Below are positions 32,687 to 40,862 of a stretch of 64,000 nucleotides of DNA, piece by piece. The DNA comes from Planctomycetota bacterium. GTDB lineage: Bacteria > Planctomycetota > UBA1135 > GCA-002748355. How positions within the stretch are numbered: the first letter of the stretch is position 1; each line of letters begins with the position of its first letter. The notes beneath the pieces are model-generated. The model did not search any database. It was not told the origin of the DNA and worked only from the letters and a program-made list of their open reading frames with translations. Position numbers and translations under genes: made by a program. Location of the stretch: assembly GCA_027021385.1 (NCBI GenBank), contig JALUUL010000015.1:112986-176985 (forward strand). The letters run 5' to 3'.

Positions 32687-35620
32687 ATGGAGTCCGGTTC
32701 GGAAAGGAAGGCCTCGAGGAAGACCGGAGCCCGGAGGCGTTTTCGTTTCCTCCCCGTCTTGCTCGCGCTGGCGGGAGGGCTGGGGGCGCAGGGCGGACCG
32801 CCCGTTCCCCCCGATCCGATCGCGGGAGCGCGGCCGCGGCTCCTCGAGGCCCTCGACCGCCTGAACCTGAAACCCTCCGAGCTCGGCTTCGACAAGAAGA
32901 GGAAGGACGATTTCGCCCTCCGGGCCGCGACGAGCGTTCTCGACGCCCCCTTGACGATGCCGAATCTCGTTTCAGGCTGGAGGATGGCCGCCCTCGGATT
33001 CGGGGCCGAACGGAGCCTGTTCGCCGCCTTCAGGGTCGGGACCTCGATGGCGGGCATGCCGCCGTTTCCGAGTCGGCCCCGGGAAGCCTCGGCCGCGCGG
33101 ACTCCGGGCGAGGCCCTTCTCCTCGCGGTCGGGGATGCCCCGGACGAGGAACTGAAACGGCGGGCTCTCGCCTGGAATCTGCGGGGCACGCTCGGGAAGG
33201 GGCTCGCGGCCTTCTTCCAGGCCGCGGCCTCCCTCCGGATCGGCTTCACGAAGCACTGGGGGACGCCCCTCGTGGGGGACGAACGCCGGCGGGCGATGGC
33301 CGCCCTGTCGAGGATGTGGACCGAGGATCCCCCGGCTCTCGACGGGGCGCTGGAGGGAGTCGAAGTGCCGAAGGACCTGGGACCGACCCTCCACGACGCC
33401 CTCCGTCTCGACTGGGACAGTCTCGCCGCGCACGCCCTCGGCGGACTCCAGCTCCTCGACCGCTGCCGGAGGATGCTGGCCGTCGTGTCGAAGGAGAGCC
33501 TGCCCCCGCGGATCGAGGTCGAGGGCATCGAGGGGGATCTCCGGCTCTTCCTCGAGACTCCGGCCGGGGGGATCGCGCTCGGCGGTCCGGGCCGGACGAT
33601 CTATCGCCGCGATCTCTTCCTCGTCCTCGACCTCGGGGGGGACGACCGCTACGAGGGCCGCGTCGGGGCGGCCAGCGCGGCCTTCGGACGTCCGATCTCG
33701 ATCTGCCTCGATCTCGGTGGGAACGATCTCTATCTCGGGAAACGAGACCGCGCCCTCGACCAGGGGGCGGCGCTCTGCGGGGTCGGAATCCTCCTCGACG
33801 TGGGAAAGGGCGCTGACCTCTACCGGGCCGGCGACCTCGCGCAGGGCGCCGGGATCCTGGGGCTCGGCATGCTCTTCGACGACGGGGGGCGGAACGATCT
33901 CGCGGGCCGCGGGCTCGTCCAGGGCGCGGCCGGCTTCGGGTTCGGGGTCTGCGCGCTCGGGGACGGCGACGACCGCCTCGACGCCGCGCGTTTCGCGCAG
34001 GGCTTCGGGGGGGTGCGGGGCTTCGGCCTCCTGCTCGACACGGGGGGCGACGACCTCTACCGCGCGGGAGGGGTCTATCTCCACGCTCCTCTCTTCCAGG
34101 ACCGCTACCAGTCGCTCTCGCAGGGTTTCGGAATCGGAGAACGGTATCGGGACGCCTCGGGCGGACTCGGCTTCCTCTGGAGCGGGGGGAAGGGGAACGA
34201 CCTCTACCTGGCGGACATCTACGGGCAGGGGGCGGGATACTGGATGGGGGTCGGCGCCCTCGTCGACGAGGGGGGGAACGACGCGTATGTCTGCGGGCAA
34301 TACGGCCAGGGGGCCGGAATCCATCTCGCGGCCGGCATGCTCTGGGATCTCGGGGGCAATGACGACTACACCCTCCACCACGGAGTCGGACAGGGAGGCG
34401 CCCACGACCTCGCCGTCGGCTGGCTCCTCGAGGGCGGGGGGGACGATTACTACCAGGGGGCGGGTCTGACGCAGGGCGGGGCGAAGGCGAACGCCCTGGC
34501 CTTCCTCCTCGACCTCTCGGGGAACGACTGCTACGCCGGGGCCCGGGTCGGGGGCCGGATCGGCATGCAGGGTTACGGCGAGCGGGCCCGGGGCTTCGGG
34601 TCCGTCGGGCTCTGTCTCGACTTCGGGGGCGACGACGTGTTCGCGCACCGCCCGCGGGAGGGGGAGGAGGTCTGGGAGCGGGGCGAATGGGGGCTTTGCT
34701 GGGATCTTCCCGGGCGGAAGGCGGAAGCCGCCGGGCCCGGACCGAAGGCCGGGTCGAGGACGCCGCCCCTTCCGAAGCCTCTTCCCGAGCCGACCGAGGG
34801 GAACCTCGAGGCCTTGTATGCGAAGGCGCGTCTGTGGCAGGTCGGGAAGAACGTTCCCGTCGTCGCGAGGGCCCGGGCGATCCTCGCGGCGCTGGGTCCG
34901 AAGGCCGGGCGCTGGATGATCCGGAACAAGCTCGGGGCCGCGCACACCCTCGACCGCCGTGCGCTGCGCGGGGTCATTCCCAAGATCGGGGCGGTGCTGG
35001 TCCCCGACCTGCGGGAGGCCCTGAAGGACGAGGACCCCGTGCGCCGCTGGAACGCGATCGACCTCCTGCAACGAATGGAGGAGAAGGGCGTCATCGCCGA
35101 TTTCATCCGCCTCCTGCGCGGGGATCCGGAGGGGAGCGTGCGCCGCAAGGCGGCCGTCGCGCTCGGAGCCTTCGGGGCGGCCGAGGCCTTGCCGGCTTTC
35201 GACGGCCTGATCCGCTCGGAGGATCCCGCCGACCGCAGGACCGCGGCGCAGGCCCTGGCCGGAATCCCCGGAACACAGGCCCTGCATCGACTCGCGCAGC
35301 TCCTCGGGGACCCGAGTTTCACCGTGCGCGATGGCGCGCGGGTCTCCCTTCTCCGGCGGGAGGCGGAGGCGCGGCCCCTCGCGGTCCGGGAGATCGCGAC
35401 CGTGCGCGGCCCGGCCCTCCGGGAATGGCTGCGGCTCCTCGCCCGCTGGAAGCCCTCGGAAGCGCGCCCGGCCCTCGAGGCCTTGAAGGGTTGCGGCGAC
35501 GCACAGGCCGAACGAATGGCCCGCGCGATCCTCGACTCGATGCCTTCCAAAGGGGCGCGGGAAGGAGACGGGGCGGCGAAGCCCTCCGGGAAGGAATCGA
35601 AAGGGGGCTCGGGCCGATGA
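32687..35620 (+). CDS. Secreted solenoid protein with about twelve GGxDxY repeats and a HEAT-repeat tail
   Basis: This 977-residue protein has a signal peptide after a basic start (RFRFLPVLLALAGGLGAQ). Residues about 40-300 are an alpha-helical domain. From about 305 to 655 run about twelve units of 26-35 residues with the pattern LLDxGGxDxYxxxxxxQGxGxxxGxGx. Examples are LDLGGDDRYEG, LDLGGNDLYLG, LLDTGGDDLYRAG, LVDEGGNDAYVCG and LWDLGGNDDYTLH. The regular Asp/Asn and Gly suggest a calcium-stiffened beta solenoid, like RTX repeats but not the same motif. Residues about 700-960 are HEAT or PBS-lyase repeats (VRRWNAIDLLQRM, VRRKAAVALGAFG). It ends in an ATGA overlap with lutA. I know of no function for this combination. 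Confidence 0.78.
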   Translation: MESGSERKASRKTGARRRFRFLPVLLALAGGLGAQGGPPVPPDPIAGARPRLLEALDRLNLKPSELGFDKKRKDDFALRAATSVLDAPLTMPNLVSGWRMAALGFGAERSLFAAFRVGTSMAGMPPFPSRPREASAARTPGEALLLAVGDAPDEELKRRALAWNLRGTLGKGLAAFFQAAASLRIGFTKHWGTPLVGDERRRAMAALSRMWTEDPPALDGALEGVEVPKDLGPTLHDALRLDWDSLAAHALGGLQLLDRCRRMLAVVSKESLPPRIEVEGIEGDLRLFLETPAGGIALGGPGRTIYRRDLFLVLDLGGDDRYEGRVGAASAAFGRPISICLDLGGNDLYLGKRDRALDQGAALCGVGILLDVGKGADLYRAGDLAQGAGILGLGMLFDDGGRNDLAGRGLVQGAAGFGFGVCALGDGDDRLDAARFAQGFGGVRGFGLLLDTGGDDLYRAGGVYLHAPLFQDRYQSLSQGFGIGERYRDASGGLGFLWSGGKGNDLYLADIYGQGAGYWMGVGALVDEGGNDAYVCGQYGQGAGIHLAAGMLWDLGGNDDYTLHHGVGQGGAHDLAVGWLLEGGGDDYYQGAGLTQGGAKANALAFLLDLSGNDCYAGARVGGRIGMQGYGERARGFGSVGLCLDFGGDDVFAHRPREGEEVWERGEWGLCWDLPGRKAEAAGPGPKAGSRTPPLPKPLPEPTEGNLEALYAKARLWQVGKNVPVVARARAILAALGPKAGRWMIRNKLGAAHTLDRRALRGVIPKIGAVLVPDLREALKDEDPVRRWNAIDLLQRMEEKGVIADFIRLLRGDPEGSVRRKAAVALGAFGAAEALPAFDGLIRSEDPADRRTAAQALAGIPGTQALHRLAQLLGDPSFTVRDGARVSLLRREAEARPLAVREIATVRGPALREWLRLLARWKPSEARPALEALKGCGDAQAERMARAILDSMPSKGAREGDGAAKPSGKESKGGSGR

Positions 35621-36303
35621 GCGGAGAGGTCGGTCTCTTCGTTCCCTGCTTCGTGGATCAGCTCTGGCCGCGGGCGGCCAAGGCGGCGGTGCTGCTCCTC
35701 GAGGATCTCGGTTACATGGTACGCCCTCTCGATGCCGCCTGCTGCGGGCAGTCCCTCGAGAACGCCGGGGAGCGGGAGGAAGCCTCGGGCCTCCGGAAGC
35801 GCTGGTCGAAGGCGGCCTCGGGTTTCCAGGCGGTTCTCGTTCTCTCGGCCTCCTGCGCGGCCTACCTCCGGCGGACTGGGACCCGCCGGGATCCGCCGAT
35901 CTTCGAGATCTGCGAGTGGCTCGAACCCCGCTGCCCGAAGACCTTCCCGAACCCCGTGCGCCGCCGCCTCGCCCTCCACCGTTCCTGCGCCTCCCTCCGG
36001 GAGACGGGGACGGCCCGCGCGGTCGACGGGCTCCTCGGGCGCATCGAGGGGTTGCGCCTTCACCGCGCCGGGCGAGACGACGAGTGCTGCGGCTTCGGAG
36101 GGACCTTCGCGGTCCAGTTCCCCGAACTCTCGGCCCGCATGGGCCGCGACAAGCTCCGCGATCTCTTCGACCCCGGGGATCGGGACCCTCCGGTCGGCGT
36201 CGTCTCCGCGGACTGCTCGTGCATGCTGCATCTCCAGTCCCTCGCCGACCCCTTCGTGCCCTTCCACCATGTCGTCGAGATCCTCTGGGAGGCGTTCCGA
36301 TGA
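35617..36303 (+). CDS. lutA: LutA-type iron-sulfur oxidoreductase subunit (lactate utilisation)
   Basis: This 228-residue protein has two CCG-type cysteine-rich domains. The first shows DAACCGQSLENAG and LSASCAAYL. The second shows LHRSCASLRE, DDECCGFGGTFAVQFPELS in parts, and SADCSCMLHLQ. These ligate the cluster in LutA and GlpC-like subunits. With LutB and LutC it oxidises L-lactate to pyruvate at the membrane. The usual length is about 240 residues, so it is complete. The start overlaps the stop of the GGxDxY-repeat gene (ATGA), and its own stop overlaps a possible small gene. Confidence 0.9.
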   Translation: MSGEVGLFVPCFVDQLWPRAAKAAVLLLEDLGYMVRPLDAACCGQSLENAGEREEASGLRKRWSKAASGFQAVLVLSASCAAYLRRTGTRRDPPIFEICEWLEPRCPKTFPNPVRRRLALHRSCASLRETGTARAVDGLLGRIEGLRLHRAGRDDECCGFGGTFAVQFPELSARMGRDKLRDLFDPGDRDPPVGVVSADCSCMLHLQSLADPFVPFHHVVEILWEAFR

Positions 36304-36413
36304 CCTCCGCGGACCTCCGCTACGAGGGGCTCGCCGACCCGCGTCCCCTCCTCGCCCGACCCGGCGAGCACCCCCGGAACGAAGTGCCGGCCTCGGCGGG
36401 ACGACGCCCTTGA
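36300..36413 (+). CDS. Possible 37-residue peptide between lutA and lutBC
   Basis: A short open frame starts at the ATG at 36300-36302, overlapping the lutA stop (ATGA). It ends with TGA at 36411-36413, overlapping the first base of the next gene (TGATG). It encodes MTSADLRYEGLADPRPLL and then a Pro/Arg-rich tail. Nearly all third codon positions are G or C, as in the neighbours. The double coupling fills the otherwise unexplained 109-base gap. It has no similarity that I recognise. It could instead be a translated spacer that carries ribosomes to the next start. Confidence 0.4.
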   Translation: MTSADLRYEGLADPRPLLARPGEHPRNEVPASAGRRP

Positions 36414-38365
36414 TGCGGCGCGTTTCCGAGGTCCTGAAGTGGAGCGCCTTCGTCGCGGCTCACGACGAGGCGGTCACGCGCCGCGACCTCCGGCGCCGGG
36501 AGGCGCGGGCCGCCGTTCCCGAATGGGAGGAACTCTCCGCCCGCCTGGCCGAGGCGAAGGCGCGCGTGCGCAAGGAACTCGACACGATGCTCGAGCGCTT
36601 CGTCGCCGAGGCCTCCGAGCGGGGGACCCGCGTCCATCTCGCCGGCGACCGGGACGAGGCCTGCCGGATCGTGCACGCGATCTGCGAGGCCGAGGGCGCG
36701 ACCCTCTGCGTAAAGAGCAAGTCCCTGACGACCGAGGAATGCGGGCTCAATCCCTTCCTCGAGGCCCGGGGCGTCACCGTCGTCGATACGGACCTCGGCG
36801 AGCGCATCGTGCAGCTCTTCGGCGAGGCCCCGAGCCACCTGACGGCCCCGGCCGTGCACCGGACGCGCCGGGAGATCGGAGAACTCTTCGCCTCCCACGG
36901 ACTCGTCGAGGAGGGGGTCGAGGATCCGACCCTGCTGGCCGAGGCCGCGCGCCGGAGCCTCCGGCGGGCCTTCCTCGAGGCCGGACTCGGGATCACCGGC
37001 GCGAACTTCCTCGTCGCGGAGACCGGCAGCGTCGTCGTCGTCGAGAACGAGGCCAACTCCCTCCTCGGGACGAGCCTGCCGCGGACCCACGTCGTCGTCG
37101 CGGGGATGGAAAAGCTCGTGCCCGGGCTCGCGGACCTCGGGGCGGGGCTCGCGCTGCTCGCGCGCAGCGCGACCGGGCAGAGGCTCACGACCTTCACGAC
37201 GCACTACAGCGGCCCGCAGCCCCGCAGCCCCTCGGAGGAGGTCCTCTTCCCCGAAGCGCGGGAACTGCATGTCGTGCTGCTGGACGGAGGAAGGCGCGCG
37301 CTGTCGAGCGGGGACTTCGCCGAGGCCCTCTCCTGCATCCGTTGCGGCGCCTGCCTGAACGCCTGTCCGGTCTACCGGCGGGTCGGAGGGCACGCCTACG
37401 GGCAGGTCGTTCCGGGCCCGATCGGGGCGGTCCTGGCCCCGCATCTCGGAAGGCCGGGGGGCGAGGAACTGGTCAAGATGTCGAGCCTCTGCGGCGCCTG
37501 CAGCGAGGTCTGCCCGGCCGGCATCGACCTCGCGGGCCTGTTGCGCGAGGAACGCGCGGCGCTGCGCGCTTCCGGCAGGCTGGCCCCCTCGGTCCCCCGC
37601 GGCGCGGGTTTCGTGCTCCGCCGTCCCGGACTCTTCCGGAGGCTCTGCCGTCTCGGCCGCCTCCTTCCGGATTTCAGCGTTCCGATTCTCCGCAGGATCC
37701 CGGCCGTCCGCGCCTGGAGGGCCCATGGGCTCCGCCGCCTTCCCGACCCGGGACGCGAGGGGTTCCATGATTGGTGGCGGGGGCGGGAGAGGCTCGGGCC
37801 GAAAGAGCGTTCGATGTCTCCGCCCGACCTCGAGGTCGCGGAGGATCCGGGAGGGGTCCTGCGTCGGGCCTCCCCCGCTCCTCGGAGCTGGAAGCCGGAG
37901 CGCCCGCTCCGGGAGCTCTTCCTGGAGGCCCTCGAGGAGGCCCACGGGGAATGCGTCCGGGTCGAGGAACTCCCCCGGCCGCTGGCGGCGACGCGCAAGG
38001 CCCGCGCGCTGCTCGAGGAGCGCGGCCTCGAGGTCGGCGAGGCGCCCCTCGCCCCCTCGAAGCTCGACGGCCTGCCCTGGCTCGCCGCGACCGCGCGCTG
38101 GGCCGTCGCGCGCACGGGTTCCCTCTGGGTCGATTTCTCCGATCTCGAAACCCGAGCCCAGTGCCTGCTGCCCGAGGGGCTCTGCCTCCTCGTTCCGGAG
38201 GCGGCCCTCCTCCCCGACCTCCCCGAGCACGGCTCCCGTCTCGAGGCCGAGGGCCTTCCGGCCTGCGGGAGCCTCGTCACCGGGCCGAGCAAGACCGCCG
38301 ACATCGAGTTCACCCTCGTCTACGGGGCCCACGGCCCGCGGCGTCTCCTCGTCTGCTTCCTCTGA
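36413..38365 (+). CDS. LutB-LutC fusion, lactate utilisation iron-sulfur protein
   Basis: This 650-residue protein joins two subunits that are normally separate. Residues 1 to about 460 match LutB: a DUF162 domain (KSKSLTTEECGLNPFLE, AETGSVVVVENEANS) and two ferredoxin clusters (CIRCGACLNACPVYRR and CGACSEVCPAGID). After a linker rich in Arg and Pro, residues about 495-650 match LutC (ATARWAVARTGSLWV, LVTGPSKTADIEFTLVYG, HGPRRLLVC). With LutA it should oxidise lactate. The start at 36413 matches the usual beginning of LutB. It has a one-base overlap with the preceding short frame. Convergent with the fucosidase gene. Confidence 0.88.
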   Translation: MRRVSEVLKWSAFVAAHDEAVTRRDLRRREARAAVPEWEELSARLAEAKARVRKELDTMLERFVAEASERGTRVHLAGDRDEACRIVHAICEAEGATLCVKSKSLTTEECGLNPFLEARGVTVVDTDLGERIVQLFGEAPSHLTAPAVHRTRREIGELFASHGLVEEGVEDPTLLAEAARRSLRRAFLEAGLGITGANFLVAETGSVVVVENEANSLLGTSLPRTHVVVAGMEKLVPGLADLGAGLALLARSATGQRLTTFTTHYSGPQPRSPSEEVLFPEARELHVVLLDGGRRALSSGDFAEALSCIRCGACLNACPVYRRVGGHAYGQVVPGPIGAVLAPHLGRPGGEELVKMSSLCGACSEVCPAGIDLAGLLREERAALRASGRLAPSVPRGAGFVLRRPGLFRRLCRLGRLLPDFSVPILRRIPAVRAWRAHGLRRLPDPGREGFHDWWRGRERLGPKERSMSPPDLEVAEDPGGVLRRASPAPRSWKPERPLRELFLEALEEAHGECVRVEELPRPLAATRKARALLEERGLEVGEAPLAPSKLDGLPWLAATARWAVARTGSLWVDFSDLETRAQCLLPEGLCLLVPEAALLPDLPEHGSRLEAEGLPACGSLVTGPSKTADIEFTLVYGAHGPRRLLVCFL

Positions 38366-38428
38366 TCCGGGTTCCTTCCGGCGCGGCCGCCGCGAGGGCG
38401 GAGAGCCCGCCGGTTCTCCGGCCGCAGC

Positions 38429-40267
38429 TCACGAACCCGCGGCTTCGAGGCGGACGGAGGCGAGGTTGAAGAGGCCCTGGGGACAGGGGGCGAGGGGGAG
38501 GATGCGCAACCGGTAGTCGCCGGCCGGCAAGGGGAGGCGGAGGAGGTGGAAGGAGAGGGGATGGGTCCAGGAGCCCGTCGAGCGGACGAGGTGGCGGCTT
38601 TCGTGGACGAGGGGGCCCTCGCGGCCCTCCTCGTCGAGGCGGCGGATCTCCAGGCGCCAGGGGAGTCCCTTCGAAGCGGGAGGGGCCGCGTAGCGCGCGT
38701 GCAGCGAGAACGCGCGTTCGCTCCGGACGCGGAAGTCCCAGGACGCGTGGTCCCCCCGCCGCGTCCAGAAGCCGAGGTTCCCGCCCGGGATCCTTTGTTC
38801 GAGAGCGATCCTCCCGGTCGTGACGGCTTCCGAGGCGGGAAGGACCAGGCTCCCGGAGCCGACGGCCGGCAGCGGGAGGCGTACCCGCGGCGGGTCCTCG
38901 CAATCGAGGACGATCTCGGTGATCGGCCGCTCGGGCATTTCCGCCGGCATTCTCAGGGCGACCGACAGGGCGCCGTCCTCCTCGATCGGCTGCCAGGGAA
39001 CCGGCAGGGTCCCGCCCGGGGCGCGGATCCAGGCGCGGCGGAGTTCGGTCCGCAGACCCTCGAGGACGAGGAAGCCCTTCCGCGGCCAGTCCTTCACGAA
39101 GACGTGCAGCCTGGTCCCGCCGGGGTTCCGGGACAGGGTCGCCTGCCCGAAACGCGGCCTGCGCCAGGGGCCCCGCTCGGTCCCGTAGACCCCCTCGCCG
39201 TGGCGCGCGAGCCATCGCCCGATCGAACGCAGGATCTCGCGCTGGGGGCGCGGGATGCGGCCCCTCGCGTCGGGGCCGGCGTTGAGGAGGAAGTTGCCGC
39301 CCTTGCCCGCGATCTCGAGGAGGGCCCACAGGAGGGACTCCGGACTCTTCCAGCGGTTATCGCCGCGCTTGAAACCCCAGGAGTCGTTCGTCGTCATGCA
39401 GGTTTCCCAGGGGCGTTCGGGTCCGACCGCGGGGATCCTCTGTTCGGGGGTTCCATAGTCCCCGTCCCCGGCGCGCTTGCCGATACGGTCGTTGACGACG
39501 AGGGAGGGATCGAGGCCGCGGAGCCAGGCGAGGAGGGCCTTCCCGTCCTCCCGCGTCCACCAGGGCACCCACTCGCCGTCGAACCAGAGCAGGTCGGGGT
39601 CGTAGCGGTCGAGGAGTTCCCGGAGCTGGACCTTCATGAAGGCCAGGTAGCGCCGCTTCCCGTCCCGCGTGGTCCGGGTCGGGCTGAAGGCCGAGACCGC
39701 GTTCCGGCCGGCCGAGGCGAGCGCGGCGGCCTTCGCCTCGTCGACGATCTGGGCCTCGTGGTGCCAGTCCATGATCGAGTAGTAGAAGCCGAGCCGCAGG
39801 CCCTCCTTCCGGCAGGCGCGCGCGAGTTCCCCGAGGAGATCGCGGCGGAACGGCGTCGCCCCGAGATCGAAGTCCGAGACCGCGCTGTCCCAGAGCGCGA
39901 AGCCGTCGTGGTGCTTGCTGGTGATCACGAGGTAGCGCATGCCCGCGGCCTTCGCGAGCCGGACCCAGGACTCGGCGTCGAAGTCCGCGGGGTCGAACTT
40001 CCGGGCCAGCTTCGCGTATTCCTTCCTCGGGATTCCGGCGTAGGCCTGCAGCCATTCGCTGGGTCCCCGATGGGTCCGGCCTTTCCAGGTCCCCGCCGGG
40101 ATCGCGTAGATCCCGAAGTGGACGAACATCCCGAAACGGGCCCTCATCCACCAGGCGAGCCGGTTTCCCGCCTCCACCCCTCGGGCGGGAGTCCTCCCGC
40201 CCCGGCACCCGAACCCCAGGAGCGCGGCCGCGAGGAGCGCGATCCCCGACCTCCATCCTCGCCTCAT
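38429..40267 (-). CDS. GH29 alpha-L-fucosidase lipoprotein
   Basis: This 612-residue protein has a lipoprotein signal (lipobox LLGFGC, Cys about residue 21). The GH29 domain (about 35-370) begins WWMRARFGMFVHFGIYAIP, written in parts, and contains LVITSKHHDGFALWDS. The nucleophile Asp230 lies in DLLWFDGEW. The C-terminal half has beta domains that may bind sugar. GH29 enzymes remove terminal alpha-L-fucose, a sugar of marine sulfated polysaccharides and of glycoproteins. AAGGAGG at about 40275-40281 sets the start. No sulfatase or other glycoside hydrolase is adjacent, so it is not part of a visible utilisation locus. Confidence 0.9.
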   Translation of the reverse strand: MRRGWRSGIALLAAALLGFGCRGGRTPARGVEAGNRLAWWMRARFGMFVHFGIYAIPAGTWKGRTHRGPSEWLQAYAGIPRKEYAKLARKFDPADFDAESWVRLAKAAGMRYLVITSKHHDGFALWDSAVSDFDLGATPFRRDLLGELARACRKEGLRLGFYYSIMDWHHEAQIVDEAKAAALASAGRNAVSAFSPTRTTRDGKRRYLAFMKVQLRELLDRYDPDLLWFDGEWVPWWTREDGKALLAWLRGLDPSLVVNDRIGKRAGDGDYGTPEQRIPAVGPERPWETCMTTNDSWGFKRGDNRWKSPESLLWALLEIAGKGGNFLLNAGPDARGRIPRPQREILRSIGRWLARHGEGVYGTERGPWRRPRFGQATLSRNPGGTRLHVFVKDWPRKGFLVLEGLRTELRRAWIRAPGGTLPVPWQPIEEDGALSVALRMPAEMPERPITEIVLDCEDPPRVRLPLPAVGSGSLVLPASEAVTTGRIALEQRIPGGNLGFWTRRGDHASWDFRVRSERAFSLHARYAAPPASKGLPWRLEIRRLDEEGREGPLVHESRHLVRSTGSWTHPLSFHLLRLPLPAGDYRLRILPLAPCPQGLFNLASVRLEAAGS

Positions 40268-40439
40268 GCCCTCGCCTCCTTGCCGGGGTTCTTTTTGTCG
40301 CCGCCGCGGGCTCGAGGGCCCGGTGGTTCCGCCGGCGGCCTTCGATCCGATCATAGGTTCGGGGAACGGCGCTGTCTCTTCCGGGGCCGCGCGGGTAGTT
40401 TTCGGGGAACGTACGACCGCGAATCCGGGAACCTGTCCA

Positions 40440-40853
40440 ATGGCTCTGCGATCCCTCCTCGAACGCGTCCCCCGTCCGCCGCGCCCCCGCGTCCTATGCC
40501 TCCTCTTTCTCGGACTCGCGTCCTGCTGGTCGGTCGACAAGGCGAACCTCGCCGCGATCCAGGAGGAGACGGGGATCTCGTTGAGCGAGGGGGAACCCCC
40601 GCGCGGGGCCGTGCCCTTGCAGAGCCTCGCGATCGGACAGGACGGGTTCTATCTCCTGGGGTTCATCCCGATCGTGCCGATCGACCTGGACCGCACCTTC
40701 CGCGCCCTCGTCAAGGAGGCGAAGGCCGTCGGGGCGAAGGGGGTCGCGAAGATCCGCTACGTCGTCGACGGTCCGAGCCCGACCAAGTTCCAGGCCTTTC
40801 CGATCCCCGACTGGTCGGCCTCTATCCGGCTCACGGGGATGACCTGGAAGTAG
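40440..40853 (+). CDS. Small lipoprotein of unknown function
   Basis: This 137-residue protein has a lipoprotein signal (CLLFLGLASCWS, Cys about residue 29). The mature part has the segment LVKEAKAVGAKGVAKIRYV, a helix-strand unit reminiscent of the YbjQ/DUF74-like fold, but the resemblance is weak. It is divergent from the fucosidase across 172 bases. Its stop is nine bases from the stop of the convergent GNAT gene. No function is proposed. Confidence 0.68.
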   Translation: MALRSLLERVPRPPRPRVLCLLFLGLASCWSVDKANLAAIQEETGISLSEGEPPRGAVPLQSLAIGQDGFYLLGFIPIVPIDLDRTFRALVKEAKAVGAKGVAKIRYVVDGPSPTKFQAFPIPDWSASIRLTGMTWK

Positions 40854-40862
40854 GGACGGACC

